From: Oscillibacter sp.
GTDB taxonomy: Bacteria > Bacillota > Clostridia > Oscillospirales > Oscillospiraceae
Length of the DNA: 64,000 bases
Assembly (NCBI GenBank): GCA_014799925.1
Contig: JAAVHC010000040.1
Location: 1-64,000, forward strand
Direction of reading: 5' to 3'
Position numbers and translations under genes: made by a program. The notes under the pieces were generated by a model. That model was not told the origin of the DNA. It saw only the letters and a program-made list of their open reading frames with translations, and did no database searches. This document shows, piece by piece, positions 35,606-44,634 of the stretch; the stretch's first letter is position 1; the number at the start of each line of letters is the position of its first letter.

Positions 35606-36243
35606 CCGATCCCTATGAAGTCTTGAACATCCCCCGCACCGCCTCCGACGAGGAGGTCAAGAAGGCCTATCGCGACCTGGCCCGAAAATACCATCCGGAC
35701 AACTACCACGATAATCCGCTGGCGGATCTGGCCCAGGAAAAGATGAAAGAGATCAACGCTGCCTACCATGCCATTCAGCAGGAGCGGGGGAGCAAAAGCG
35801 GCGGCGCGTCATATTCCGGCGGCTATGCTCAGCAGTCCTATGGCGGCTATCAGTACCAGCAGCGGACCGCGGGCAGCCCCGCTTTCCAGCAGGTGAGGAT
35901 GGCCATCAACCGCAACGACCTGGGCATGGCGGAGCAGCTGCTGGACCGGATGGACGACCATAACGGCGAGTGGAATTTCCTCAAGGGGACCATCTGCTAC
36001 CGCCGGGGCTGGGTGGACGAAGCCAGGCGGTATTATCAGACCGCCTGCCAGATGGACCCCGGCGACGCCGAGTTCCGTCAGGCACTGAACTTTGTGGAGA
36101 ACAACCAGGCTGGCTACCGTCCGGAGGGGTACGAGGTGTTTTCCTCCGGCTGCGGCGGGGACAACCTGTGCGGACGGCTGGCGTGTACCTATCTTATGTG
36201 CAACCTGTGCAGCGTTGGCGGGATGAGATTTTTCTGCTGCTGA
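35602..36243 (+). CDS. DnaJ-domain protein with TPR and cysteine-rich tail
   Basis: A 213-residue protein. Residues 3-60 are a J domain with the KYHPDNYHD motif near 30, so it should stimulate an Hsp70 ATPase. A Gly/Tyr/Gln-rich linker (about 68-95) follows, then two TPR-like helical repeats (about 98-160). The last 35 residues hold eight cysteines, including CGGDNLCGRLACTYLMCNLC and a terminal CC. The G/F region and zinc-finger arrangement of canonical DnaJ are absent. The tail may bind metal or attach to a membrane; this is inferred. The start overlaps DUF5685 in ATGA. A weak hairpin follows at 36267-36290. Confidence 0.85.
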   Translation: MTDPYEVLNIPRTASDEEVKKAYRDLARKYHPDNYHDNPLADLAQEKMKEINAAYHAIQQERGSKSGGASYSGGYAQQSYGGYQYQQRTAGSPAFQQVRMAINRNDLGMAEQLLDRMDDHNGEWNFLKGTICYRRGWVDEARRYYQTACQMDPGDAEFRQALNFVENNQAGYRPEGYEVFSSGCGGDNLCGRLACTYLMCNLCSVGGMRFFCC

Positions 36244-36266
36244 CAGGATGGATCAGGTCAATGATC

Positions 36267-36290
36267 ATTCCCGCGATTTTATGCGGGAAT
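36267..36290 (+). terminator. Weak hairpin after the DnaJ-domain gene
   Basis: ATTCCCGC and GCGGGAAT form an eight-base stem with an A/T loop 24 bases after the stop. No T-run. It probably marks the end of the cda operon. Confidence 0.4.
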
Positions 36291-36435
36291 AGCGTCTGAT
36301 TGAATGCCGTTTTGCCCGCCCCTTGCGTGGCGGACGCGAAACATGGAATATATGACGCCGGCAATTCATGATTCCTGCAAGTTTTTGGATTGTTTCATTG
36401 CCGGGGCAATATCATACTGGAGGGAGAGAATTCAT

Positions 36436-37326
36436 TTGGTTAAAAGCATGACCGGTTACGGCCGGGCCCGGCGGACATTGCATGGACGGGATATCACCGT
36501 GGAGGTCCGGAGCGTCAATAACCGCTATCTGGACTGTTCGGTGAAGATGCCCCGCGCTTACATCTTCGCGGAGGACGCCATCAAGGCCCTGGTGCAGAAG
36601 AGCGCCAGCCGGGGCAAGGTGGATGTGTTCGTTACCGTGGAGTCCAGGGGCGCGGAGGAGACGGTCGTTTCCGTCAATGAACCGCTGGCGAAGAGCTATA
36701 TGGCGGCGCTGAATCAGCTCATAGAGCTGCCGGAGGGCGGCGGACGGGTGAAGGGAAAGTATTGTGTCACCGATCTGGCCCGCCTGCCGGACGTGCTCAC
36801 GGTGACGAAGGCCGAGGAAGATCTGGAATCCCTGTCCGCCGATCTGTGCGCGGTGACAGAGGAGGCCCTGACCGCCCACGCCGCCATGCGGGCCAGGGAG
36901 GGGCAGAAGCTTGCCGAGGACATCCAGGGCAGGCTGCATACCATCGAGTCCATCACGGGCATGGTGGAGGCGCGGTCGCCGCAGACGGTGGCGGAGTACC
37001 GGGAGAAGCTGCTGGCCCGGATGCAGGAGGTGCTGCAAAGCGCCACGATTGATGAGAGCCGCATCCTGACGGAGGCCGCCATCTTTGCCGACAAGGTGGC
37101 GGTGGACGAGGAGACGGTGCGCCTGCGCAGCCATCTGTCCCAGCTGAGGGAAATGCTGCAAAGCGGCGAGCCCATCGGCCGGAAGCTGGACTTCCTCATT
37201 CAGGAGGTCAACCGGGAGTCCAATACCATCGGTTCCAAGTGCAGCGACGTGGAGATCGCCCGGAACGTGGTGGAGCTGAAGGCCGAGGTGGAAAAGATCC
37301 GGGAGCAGGTGCAGAACATTGAGTAG
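36436..37326 (+). CDS. yicC: YicC/YloC-family endoribonuclease
   Basis: A 296-residue protein of the YicC family, recently recognised as an endoribonuclease acting on small RNAs and mRNA. The start is a TTG at 36436, giving the family's VKSMTGYGRA N-terminus, with GGAGGGAG ten bases upstream; an ATG four codons later is the alternative. EVRSVNNRYLD near 28-38 and the C-terminal acidic LDFLIQEVNRESNTIGSK near 255-272 are the conserved active regions. It begins the conserved run yicC-remA-gmk-rpoZ. Its stop overlaps the remA start. Confidence 0.9.
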   Translation: MVKSMTGYGRARRTLHGRDITVEVRSVNNRYLDCSVKMPRAYIFAEDAIKALVQKSASRGKVDVFVTVESRGAEETVVSVNEPLAKSYMAALNQLIELPEGGGRVKGKYCVTDLARLPDVLTVTKAEEDLESLSADLCAVTEEALTAHAAMRAREGQKLAEDIQGRLHTIESITGMVEARSPQTVAEYREKLLARMQEVLQSATIDESRILTEAAIFADKVAVDEETVRLRSHLSQLREMLQSGEPIGRKLDFLIQEVNRESNTIGSKCSDVEIARNVVELKAEVEKIREQVQNIE

Positions 37327-37597
37327 GGAAAACGGTACAGAGCTGGTAAGCATCGGCTATGGCGGCATGGTGTCCGCCAGCCGGCTGATCGCCGTGGTGG
37401 GCCCGGACTCGGCGCCGGTCAAGCGCCTGATTTCCGAGGCGAGAGAGCGGAGCATGCTCATTGACGCGACCTTTGGCCGCAAAACGGCGGCGGTGCTGGT
37501 GATGGACAGCGACCATGTGATCCTGTCCGGTCTGCCGCTGGAGAAGCTGGCCCCCCGGTTTGGCGTTGATCCCGTGGTATGGGAGGATGAACCCTAG
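37319..37597 (+). CDS. remA: RemA-like DUF370 regulator
   Basis: A 92-residue protein matching DUF370/RemA, a DNA-binding regulator of matrix and osmolyte genes in Bacillus that forms ring-like multimers. VSIGYGGMVSASRLIAVVGP at about 10-29 and EARERSMLIDATFGRKTAAV are diagnostic. The start shown is a TTG overlapping the yicC stop and gives about nine extra residues relative to Bacillus RemA. A start at CTG 37343 would match the family better but is a rare codon, so the N-terminus is uncertain. The position between yicC and gmk is conserved. Confidence 0.85.
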   Translation: MSRENGTELVSIGYGGMVSASRLIAVVGPDSAPVKRLISEARERSMLIDATFGRKTAAVLVMDSDHVILSGLPLEKLAPRFGVDPVVWEDEP

Positions 37598-37683
37598 GCG
37601 GGCGGCCAATTCACTCTGACAAATTGATATGATCTCAGCTTATTGCCCGGTAACGAAAAATTCAATATAAAGGGGGAGTTTCT

Positions 37684-38277
37684 GTGAGACGAGGAAAGAC
37701 GTTCATCATCTGCGGCCCCTCCGGCGTGGGGAAGGGCACTCTTGCGGCAAGGCTGCTGGCCGATGATCCTGCGCTGTATTTCTCCGTATCCGCCACCACC
37801 AGGCCTCCCCGGCCCGGAGAGGTGGATGGCGTTCACTATCACTTCCTGTCCGTGGAACAGTTTGAAAAGTGGATCGAAGAGGATCAGTTTCTGGAGCACG
37901 CGCAGTTTGTAGGCAACCACTACGGCACCCCGCGGCTCTATGTGGACGACGCCATGGACCAGGGGCGGGACGTGCTGCTGGACATTGAAATCCAGGGCGC
38001 GGACCAGGTGAAACGGAAGATGCCCGACGTGGTGCGCATCTATGTGGCCCCCCCCAGCTGGGAGGAGCTGGAGCGGCGGCTGACCAGCCGGGGCACCGAG
38101 GACATGGAGAAGGTACAATCCCGTCTGGCCAGGGGCAGAGAGGAGATTGCCGCGGCCAGGGATTTCGATTATTTCGTCATCAACGATACGGTGGACCACG
38201 CCGTGGAGGAGATCCGCGCCATTATGGCCGCCGAGCACTGCCGCCCGGATGAGCGCCTCGCGCTGCTCGACCGTTAG
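37684..38277 (+). CDS. gmk: Guanylate kinase
   Basis: A 197-residue enzyme converting GMP to GDP. The P-loop FIICGPSGVGKGTL is at residues 7-20, SATTRPPRPGEVDGVHYHF near 37-55 binds GMP, and LLDIEIQGADQVK follows near 99. The GTG at 37684 has AAAGGGGGAG upstream and gives the normal N-terminus. The neighbours rpoZ and remA are those of other Firmicutes. Confidence 0.96.
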   Translation: MRRGKTFIICGPSGVGKGTLAARLLADDPALYFSVSATTRPPRPGEVDGVHYHFLSVEQFEKWIEEDQFLEHAQFVGNHYGTPRLYVDDAMDQGRDVLLDIEIQGADQVKRKMPDVVRIYVAPPSWEELERRLTSRGTEDMEKVQSRLARGREEIAAARDFDYFVINDTVDHAVEEIRAIMAAEHCRPDERLALLDR

Positions 38278-38318
38278 TTTTATCAACTGAAATCTATTTA
38301 AGAAGGAATGATGTTATC

Positions 38319-38537
38319 ATGATGCTCTATCCCGCTATGAACAAGCTGACTGCCAATGTGCCCAATCGTTATCTGCTGGTAAACGTGGTGGCCCGCCGGG
38401 CCCGCCAGATCGCTCAGGAGGCGGAGGACGCCGGAGAAAAGATGGACGCGAAGCCCGTGACCCTGGCGATCCATGAGGTCGCCGAGGGTAAGATTTCCGC
38501 CGCGGCGTCGGATATTACGATCAAAGACGTAGAATAA
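38319..38537 (+). CDS. rpoZ: RNA polymerase omega subunit
   Basis: A 72-residue protein with the omega pattern: NRYLLVNVVARRARQIAQEAE at about 16-36 and a KPVTLAIHEVAEGKI segment that docks on the beta-prime C-terminus. Omega helps assemble the polymerase. Two ATG codons are adjacent at the start, with AAGAAGGA upstream. It directly follows gmk, as usual. A short terminator-like hairpin follows before priA; coaBC, often next, is absent here. Confidence 0.92.
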   Translation: MMLYPAMNKLTANVPNRYLLVNVVARRARQIAQEAEDAGEKMDAKPVTLAIHEVAEGKISAAASDITIKDVE

Positions 38538-38545
38538 GTCCAAAC

Positions 38546-38566
38546 AAAGCGGCGAGGCCGCTTTTC
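38546..38566 (+). terminator. Short hairpin between rpoZ and priA
   Basis: AAAGCGGC and GCCGCTTT pair around GAG, followed by TTCGC. It resembles a weak intrinsic terminator that would partly separate priA from the upstream unit. Confidence 0.5.
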
Positions 38567-38598
38567 GCGTGAAATGAGGGCATAACCGAGGTGATCCC

Positions 38599-41052
38599 AT
38601 GGAGCTGGCCAATATCGCCCGTGTGGCGGTTTCCGCCGCTACGTATACCATTGATAAGCCATACGATTACCTGATCCCGGAGAAGCTGCTCCAAAAGGTC
38701 CGGCCGGGAGTCCGGGTAGTCGTACCCTTTGGAAAAGGCAATAAAACCAGCGAAGGATTTGTTCTGGCTGTGGGCCAGGACAGTAAGCGGGCGGAGCTGA
38801 AGGCTGTCAGAGAGGCTCTGGACGACGAGTGCATCCTGGGGCCGCAGCAGATCAAGCTGGCCCTCTGGCTGCGGGAGCGATACTTCTGCACACTATACAA
38901 CGCGGTGAAGGTTCTGCTGCCGGCCGGACTGTGGTACCGCCTCCGGGAGATCTGCACGCTATCTGTGGACCGGGAGGCGGCTCTGGAGGCCGGGGGCAGC
39001 GAGAAGGAGAGCAGGGTTCTGGAGACCCTGGCCGCCCATGGCGGCAGCGCCGAGATGGAGACCCTGCAGCTGGCCTGCGGCGAGACGGCGGGAGCTGTGG
39101 CGCGGGAGCTGCAAAGGCGGGGCCTCCTCACCATTGACGCCGCCGCGGACCGGAGGGTCTCCGACAAGCATGCCCGTCAGGTGTCCCTGGCGGTTTCGGC
39201 GGAGGAGGCCATGGCCGCCGTGGAGGGCAAACGCCGCAGCGCCCCGATGCGCTATGAGGTGATAAAGCTCCTGTGCGCCATTGGCAGCGCGTTGTCCAGT
39301 GATGTCTGCTATTTTACCGGCGCATCCATGCGGACGCTGAACGGTCTGGAGAAAAGCGGACTGGTTGCGTTTTCCCAGGTGGAGGTCCTGCGGGTGCCGA
39401 AGCCGGAGGCGGCGGACGGCGCGCCTATTGTCCTGACCGGGGAACAGCAGGCGGCCTATGACGACATTCTGGAACGGTTGGAGGCGGGCACGGCGTCCTG
39501 CGCTCTGCTCTACGGCGTCACCGGCAGCGGCAAGACGTCGGTATACATCCGGCTTCTCCAGGAGGTGGTCCGCCGGGGAAAGCGTGGAATGATCCTGGTT
39601 CCGGAGATTGCCCTGACGCCGCAGATGATGGCAAAATTTACCGCTTACTTTGGGGAGCGGGTGGTCATGCTTCACAGCGGACTGCGGATGACCGAGCGGT
39701 ATGACCAGTGGAAGCGGGTTCGCCGGGGTGAGGTGGATATCGTCCTGGGGACCCGCAGCGCGGTATTCGCGCCGCTGGATAACCTGGGAATGGTCATTTT
39801 GGACGAGGAGCACGAGGGCAGCTACCAGTCTGAGAACCCGCCCCGCTACCATGCCAGGGATGTGGCAAAGTTCCTGTGCTCCCAGCAGGGGGCGGTCCTA
39901 GTACTGGGCTCGGCCACGCCGTCGGTGGAGACCACCTTTCAGGCGCAAAGGGGCGTATACCAGAAGCTGATCCTGCGCTCCCGCTTCAACCGGCAGCCCC
40001 TGCCCAGAGTGGTGATTGCCGATATGCGGGACGAGGTTCGCGCCGGGAATAACGGCATGATCAGCGGAACGCTGCGCCGGGAGCTGGCGGAAAACCTGGA
40101 CAGGGGAGAACAGAGCATCCTGTTCCTCAACCGCCGGGGCAGCAGCCGGATGCTGCTGTGCGGCGAGTGCGGGGAGGCGCCCCAGTGCCCGCGATGCAGC
40201 GTGTCCTTAACCTACCACAGCGCCAACGGACGGTTGATGTGTCACTACTGCGGCCATTCGGAGCGGGCGCCCGGACAGTGCCCGGAGTGCGGCGGCCTGA
40301 TGAAGCAGATCGGCGCCGGCACACAGAAGGTGGAGGAGGAGCTGAAGGAGCTGTTTCCCTCCGCCGGCGTGCTCCGTATGGACGCGGACACTGTGTCCGG
40401 CAATCACGAGGCGCTGCTGCATCAATTTGAAAAAGAAAAAATTCCCATTCTCCTTGGCACGCAGATGGTCGCCAAGGGGTTGGATTTTGAAAATGTGACC
40501 CTGGTCGGCGTGGTGGCGGCGGACCTGGGTCTGTATGTGGACAACTACCATGCCGCCGAGCGGACCTTCAGCCTGCTGACCCAGGTGGTGGGCCGCGCCG
40601 GCCGGGGAAGCAAGGACGGCCGGGCGGTCATCCAGACCTATACCCCGGATAACGAGGTCATCACCAGCGCCGCGGCCCAGGATTACAACAGCTTTTACGC
40701 CGGAGAGATCCGGATTCGGCGGGCCAGAAGATACCCTCCGTTTGCGGACATGTTTACGCTGACGGTGTCCGGTCCTGAAGAAGGGGCGGTGCTCCGCGCC
40801 GCCGCCCAGCTGCGGGAAGCGATGCGGAGCGGGGTGCGCTATCCCACCGCCGCAAATATGTCCGTGGAAATTCTGGGTCCGGCGCCGGCGCCCGTTGTAA
40901 AAGTGAATAACCGCTTCAGATATCGGGTGTTCTGGGTGGGAAAAAACGATCATACGACAAGAGAGCTTATTTCCTATTATATCCGGGCATTTCACCAGAA
41001 GAAGGAAAACAGGGGAATGAACCTGTTTGTGGACTGCAACGCCGAGGATTAG
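38599..41052 (+). CDS. priA: Primosomal replication restart helicase PriA
   Basis: An 817-residue superfamily 2 helicase that reloads the replisome at stalled forks. The N-terminal DNA-binding part has YDYLIPEKL and GVRVVVPFG. Walker A is LLYGVTGSGKTSVY near residue 309 and the DEEH box is in VILDEEHEGSY near 402. Zinc-binding cysteines follow in CGECGEAPQCPRC near 517 and CHYCGHSERAPGQCPECGG near 544-562. The ATG at 38599 has GAGGTGA upstream. It is the first of a close run through def and fmt. Confidence 0.96.
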   Translation: MELANIARVAVSAATYTIDKPYDYLIPEKLLQKVRPGVRVVVPFGKGNKTSEGFVLAVGQDSKRAELKAVREALDDECILGPQQIKLALWLRERYFCTLYNAVKVLLPAGLWYRLREICTLSVDREAALEAGGSEKESRVLETLAAHGGSAEMETLQLACGETAGAVARELQRRGLLTIDAAADRRVSDKHARQVSLAVSAEEAMAAVEGKRRSAPMRYEVIKLLCAIGSALSSDVCYFTGASMRTLNGLEKSGLVAFSQVEVLRVPKPEAADGAPIVLTGEQQAAYDDILERLEAGTASCALLYGVTGSGKTSVYIRLLQEVVRRGKRGMILVPEIALTPQMMAKFTAYFGERVVMLHSGLRMTERYDQWKRVRRGEVDIVLGTRSAVFAPLDNLGMVILDEEHEGSYQSENPPRYHARDVAKFLCSQQGAVLVLGSATPSVETTFQAQRGVYQKLILRSRFNRQPLPRVVIADMRDEVRAGNNGMISGTLRRELAENLDRGEQSILFLNRRGSSRMLLCGECGEAPQCPRCSVSLTYHSANGRLMCHYCGHSERAPGQCPECGGLMKQIGAGTQKVEEELKELFPSAGVLRMDADTVSGNHEALLHQFEKEKIPILLGTQMVAKGLDFENVTLVGVVAADLGLYVDNYHAAERTFSLLTQVVGRAGRGSKDGRAVIQTYTPDNEVITSAAAQDYNSFYAGEIRIRRARRYPPFADMFTLTVSGPEEGAVLRAAAQLREAMRSGVRYPTAANMSVEILGPAPAPVVKVNNRFRYRVFWVGKNDHTTRELISYYIRAFHQKKENRGMNLFVDCNAED

Positions 41053-41143
41053 AAAAAGCGCCTCCGGATCTGCTTTCCGGGGAGCGGTCCAGCGTTTATG
41101 AATCAAACAGGTTTATTCCCGTCAGTAGGAGGTTACAATAACG

Positions 41144-41650
41144 ATGGCAATCAGAAAAATTGTCACCCAGGGCGATGACCGCCTGAGTAAAAAATGCCGC
41201 ACGGTGACCGATTTCAATCAGCGGCTCCATGACCTTTTGGACGACATGAAGGAAACCCTGACGGAAGCCCAGGGCGTGGGCCTGGCGGCCCCGCAGGTGG
41301 GAGTTCTCCGGCGGGTGGTCGTCATTGCCGGCGAGGATGAGGATATGCTGGAGCTGGTGAATCCGCGTATTCTGGAGCAGTCCGGTGAGCAGTCCGGACC
41401 TGAGGGATGCCTCAGCGTTCCAGGCAAGTGGGGGATGGTCACCCGGCCCAATTTTGTCCGTATCGAAGCCCAGGACCGCTATGGCGACTGGTTTGAGGTC
41501 GAGGGAGAGGAGCTGATGGCCCGATGCTTCTGTCATGAGATCGAGCATCTGGACGGCCACCTCTATGTGGAGCACATCGACCACTTCCTGACGGAGGAGG
41601 AGCTGGATGCCTACTACGCGGAGCAGGAGGCACAGGAGGAGGAGAAGTAA
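41144..41650 (+). CDS. def: Peptide deformylase
   Basis: A 168-residue metalloenzyme that removes the formyl group from new proteins. The three motifs are GVGLAAPQVG near 44-53, EGCLSVPG near 87-94 with the metal-binding cysteine, and HEIEHLDG near 130-137 with two histidines and the catalytic glutamate. Motif 3 has E in place of the common D (HEIDH), a tolerated change. It precedes fmt, which adds the formyl group, by two bases. The ATG has AGGAGG upstream. Confidence 0.96.
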   Translation: MAIRKIVTQGDDRLSKKCRTVTDFNQRLHDLLDDMKETLTEAQGVGLAAPQVGVLRRVVVIAGEDEDMLELVNPRILEQSGEQSGPEGCLSVPGKWGMVTRPNFVRIEAQDRYGDWFEVEGEELMARCFCHEIEHLDGHLYVEHIDHFLTEEELDAYYAEQEAQEEEK

Positions 41651-41652
41651 CC

Positions 41653-42570
41653 ATGCGCGTCGTATTTATGGGAACGCCGTCCTTTGCCGTTTCCGTGCTG
41701 CGGCACCTGGTAGAGGACCGCTGGGACGTGGCTGCCGCCTACACCCAGCCAGACAAACCTAAAAACCGGGGGATGAAGCTGGTCCCAACGCCTGTGAAGG
41801 AATATGCCATTACACACGATATCCCTGTTTATCAGCCGGAATCCTGCCGGGATGAGGCGGTTTTGTTGGAGCTGAAGGCACTGAAGCCGGATGTGATCGT
41901 GGTGGCGGCTTACGGAAAGCTGCTGCCCCAGGCACTGCTGGACATTCCGGAAAAAGCGATCATCAACGTCCACTCCTCGCTGCTGCCCCAGTACCGGGGC
42001 GCCGCGCCCATCAACTGGGCGGTTCTCAACGGCGATGAGGAAACCGGCGTTACCATCCAGTATATGGCGGCGGAGCTGGACGCCGGAGACATTCTTCTGA
42101 CCAGGAAAACGCGGATCGACCCGCAGGAGGACGCGGGACAGCTCTATGACCGGTTGGCCGAACTGGGCGGCGAGGCCGCCTGCGAGGCGCTGGCCCTGCT
42201 GGAGCAGGGCAGGGCCCCCAGGACGCCCCAGGTATATGGGCCGCAGTATCAATACGCGTCCATGCTCTCCAGGGAAATGTCCCCCTTGGACTGGACGAAG
42301 CCCGCCGGTTCCCTGTTCAATCAGGTTCGCGGCCTGATCCCCTGGCCCTGCGCCGTTACGGATGTGGCGGGAACGCGCTGGAAGATTTTCCGGGCCCATG
42401 TGGGGGAGGACACCGGCAAAGCGCCGGGAAGCATCCTCTCCGCCGATAAAAACGGCATTGCCGTGGCCTGCGGAGACGGAAAGGCCCTGGTGATTACCGA
42501 GCTTCAGGCGGACGGCGGCAAACGCATGGCCGCCGCCGACTATCTGCGGGGGCATCCGGTCAAATTCTGA
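41653..42570 (+). CDS. fmt: Methionyl-tRNA formyltransferase
   Basis: A 305-residue enzyme that formylates initiator Met-tRNA using 10-formyltetrahydrofolate. VVFMGTPSFAVSVL begins the formyltransferase domain, and NVHSSLLPQYRGAAPINWA near 110-128 is the catalytic SLLPxYRGAAPI loop. The C-terminal OB-like domain covers about 205-305. Two bases separate it from def, so the pair is coupled. Confidence 0.96.
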   Translation: MRVVFMGTPSFAVSVLRHLVEDRWDVAAAYTQPDKPKNRGMKLVPTPVKEYAITHDIPVYQPESCRDEAVLLELKALKPDVIVVAAYGKLLPQALLDIPEKAIINVHSSLLPQYRGAAPINWAVLNGDEETGVTIQYMAAELDAGDILLTRKTRIDPQEDAGQLYDRLAELGGEAACEALALLEQGRAPRTPQVYGPQYQYASMLSREMSPLDWTKPAGSLFNQVRGLIPWPCAVTDVAGTRWKIFRAHVGEDTGKAPGSILSADKNGIAVACGDGKALVITELQADGGKRMAAADYLRGHPVKF

Positions 42571-42619
42571 TTCCCGCTGTCCGCCCGCATTTTTGATTTC
42601 GCAGAAGAAGGAAAACGAC

Positions 42620-43321
42620 ATGCCTTTCTATTATGATTCCATTTATTGGCTTCTGCTGATTCCCGTGCTGATCCTCTCGGTATACGCCCAGATTCAGGTC
42701 AGCTCCAGCTTTAACCGCTACAGTCAGGAGCGCAACCGGCGGGGCGTTACCGGGGCCCAGGCCGCGTATGAGGTGCTGCGGGCGCACGGCGTCCATGACG
42801 TGGACATCCGTCCCTGCGAAGGGAAGCTTACCGACCACTACGATCCCCGCAGCAACGTCATCTACCTCTCTCAGCCGGTATACCACGCATCTACGGTGGC
42901 GGCGGTGGGCGTGGCCGCCCACGAGGCGGGACACGCTGTGCAGTACGCCTTGGGGTATGGTCCGGTGAAGGTCCGCGCCGCGATCATTCCGGTGACGCAG
43001 CTTGGTTCCCAATTTGCCTTTATCGCATTGATACTGGGGATGCTTCTGTACCATCAACCGCTGTTTCTCGTGGGGATCGTGCTGTTTGGCACGACGACCC
43101 TGTTTCAGCTGGTGACCCTGCCGGTGGAGTTTGACGCCTCCGCACGGGCGCTGGGGACCATCGAGGGGACCAATTTGCTGGATGAGGACGAGAGGAAGGG
43201 CGCGAGGAAGGTCCTTACCGCCGCCGCGCTGACCTATGTGGCGGCTTTGCTGATGAGCCTGCTCCAGCTGCTTCGGTATTTGCTGATTTTTGCCGGACGG
43301 GACAGCAGGAGGCGCAGATGA
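42620..43321 (+). CDS. yugP: YugP-type zinc metallopeptidase
   Basis: A 233-residue membrane protein. An N-terminal helix at about residues 6-22 is followed by a cytosolic-looking segment with VIYLSQPVYHASTVAAVGVAAHEAGHAVQ; the zinc-binding HEAGH is near residue 101. Two or three more hydrophobic segments follow. This matches the YugP/DUF2201-like membrane peptidase family, whose substrates are unknown. The ATG at 42620 has AAGAAGGAAAA upstream. The stop overlaps rsmB in ATGA. A YugP gene between fmt and rsmB recurs in clostridia. Confidence 0.88.
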   Translation: MPFYYDSIYWLLLIPVLILSVYAQIQVSSSFNRYSQERNRRGVTGAQAAYEVLRAHGVHDVDIRPCEGKLTDHYDPRSNVIYLSQPVYHASTVAAVGVAAHEAGHAVQYALGYGPVKVRAAIIPVTQLGSQFAFIALILGMLLYHQPLFLVGIVLFGTTTLFQLVTLPVEFDASARALGTIEGTNLLDEDERKGARKVLTAAALTYVAALLMSLLQLLRYLLIFAGRDSRRRR

Positions 43322-44634
43322 ATACGGGAAGGGAAGCGGCCCTGGAAACCCTCACTGCCTGCCGCAGGCTGGACGCCTGGTCGGACAACAACCTGAAGAC
43401 CGCCTGCCGTGGGCTGGACCGCCGGGAGGCGGCGCTGGCGGCCAGGCTGACCTATGGCGTGCTCCAGAACCGGGCGCTGCTGGATTTTTACCTCGACGCC
43501 CTTTGCAGCCAGCGGTTTGAAACCCTGGAACCCTTTATCCGGGACGTTCTCCGGCTGGGGGCGTATCAGATTCTATACATGGACCGCGTGCCGGACAGCG
43601 CCGCCGTGGATGAGAGCGTGGAGCTGGCGAAGCGGAAGAACCGCCGGCGGGCGGCGGGCATGATCAACGCCGTCCTCCGGCGGCTGAGCCGGGAAAAAGG
43701 GCGGCTGCCGGAGATCCCGGAGGAAAATCCGGCGGAGTTCCTGGCCCTGCGTTACAGCCATCCGAAGTGGCTGGTGGAGCGGCTCCTGCCTTTATTGGGC
43801 AGGGAAGAGGCGGAGGCGTATCTCCGCCTGGACAACGGCAGCGTGCCCACGGTGATCCAGCGCAATCCGCTGCGGTGTGAAGCGGCGGAGCTGGCGGAAA
43901 GCCTGACCGCCTCCGGCGCGGTCCTGACGCCTCATCCCTGGATGCCGGACTGCTGGCAGCTCTCCGGGGGAGGCAGCATAGAGACCATGCCGGCTTTCCG
44001 GAAGGGCTGGTTCCAGGTGCAGGACGCCGCCGCCAGGGCGGCGGTGCTGGCCATGGGGCTGGAGCCCGGCCGGCGGGTGCTGGATGTATGCGCCGCGCCG
44101 GGAGGAAAGTCCTTTGCCGCCGCGATGATCATGGAAAATCAGGGAGAAATCATTTCCTGCGACATCCATCGCCACAAGATGTCTCTCATTGAGCGGGGCG
44201 CGGAGCGCCTCGGCCTGTGCTGTATCCATCCGGAGCCGGCCGACGGCCGCCAGTGCAGAGAGGAGTGGCTGGAGGGCTTCGACGCGGTTTTGTGCGACGT
44301 ACCCTGTTCGGGCCTGGGCATTATCCGGAAGAAACCGGATATCCGCTACAAGGACCCTGCGCAATTGGCCGGCCTGCCGAAGGTGCAGAGCGCGATCCTG
44401 GACAATGCCGGCCGGTACGTAAAGTCCGGCGGCGTGCTGCTGTACACCACCTGTACCATCTTACCAGAGGAGAATCAGGATGTAACGGAGGCGTTTCTGA
44501 TCCGCCATCCTGAATTTAAACAGGAGAGCGTTTCCCTGCCGGGCTTCCGCGAAGAGAATGACGGCAACCTGACCCTGTGGCCTCAGCGCCATGAGACGGA
44601 TGGCTTTTACATCTGCAAAATGAGGAAATCATGA
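43318..44634 (+). CDS. rsmB: 16S rRNA m5C967 methyltransferase
   Basis: A 438-residue enzyme with an N-terminal NusB-like RNA-binding domain (about 1-140) and a C-terminal AdoMet-dependent methyltransferase. VLDVCAAPGGKS near 255-266 is the AdoMet loop. The two catalytic cysteines lie in CDVPCSGLG near 326 and in YTTCTI near 379. The start overlaps yugP and the stop overlaps rlmN by four bases each, so the gene is part of a coupled run. Confidence 0.94.
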   Translation: MNTGREAALETLTACRRLDAWSDNNLKTACRGLDRREAALAARLTYGVLQNRALLDFYLDALCSQRFETLEPFIRDVLRLGAYQILYMDRVPDSAAVDESVELAKRKNRRRAAGMINAVLRRLSREKGRLPEIPEENPAEFLALRYSHPKWLVERLLPLLGREEAEAYLRLDNGSVPTVIQRNPLRCEAAELAESLTASGAVLTPHPWMPDCWQLSGGGSIETMPAFRKGWFQVQDAAARAAVLAMGLEPGRRVLDVCAAPGGKSFAAAMIMENQGEIISCDIHRHKMSLIERGAERLGLCCIHPEPADGRQCREEWLEGFDAVLCDVPCSGLGIIRKKPDIRYKDPAQLAGLPKVQSAILDNAGRYVKSGGVLLYTTCTILPEENQDVTEAFLIRHPEFKQESVSLPGFREENDGNLTLWPQRHETDGFYICKMRKS

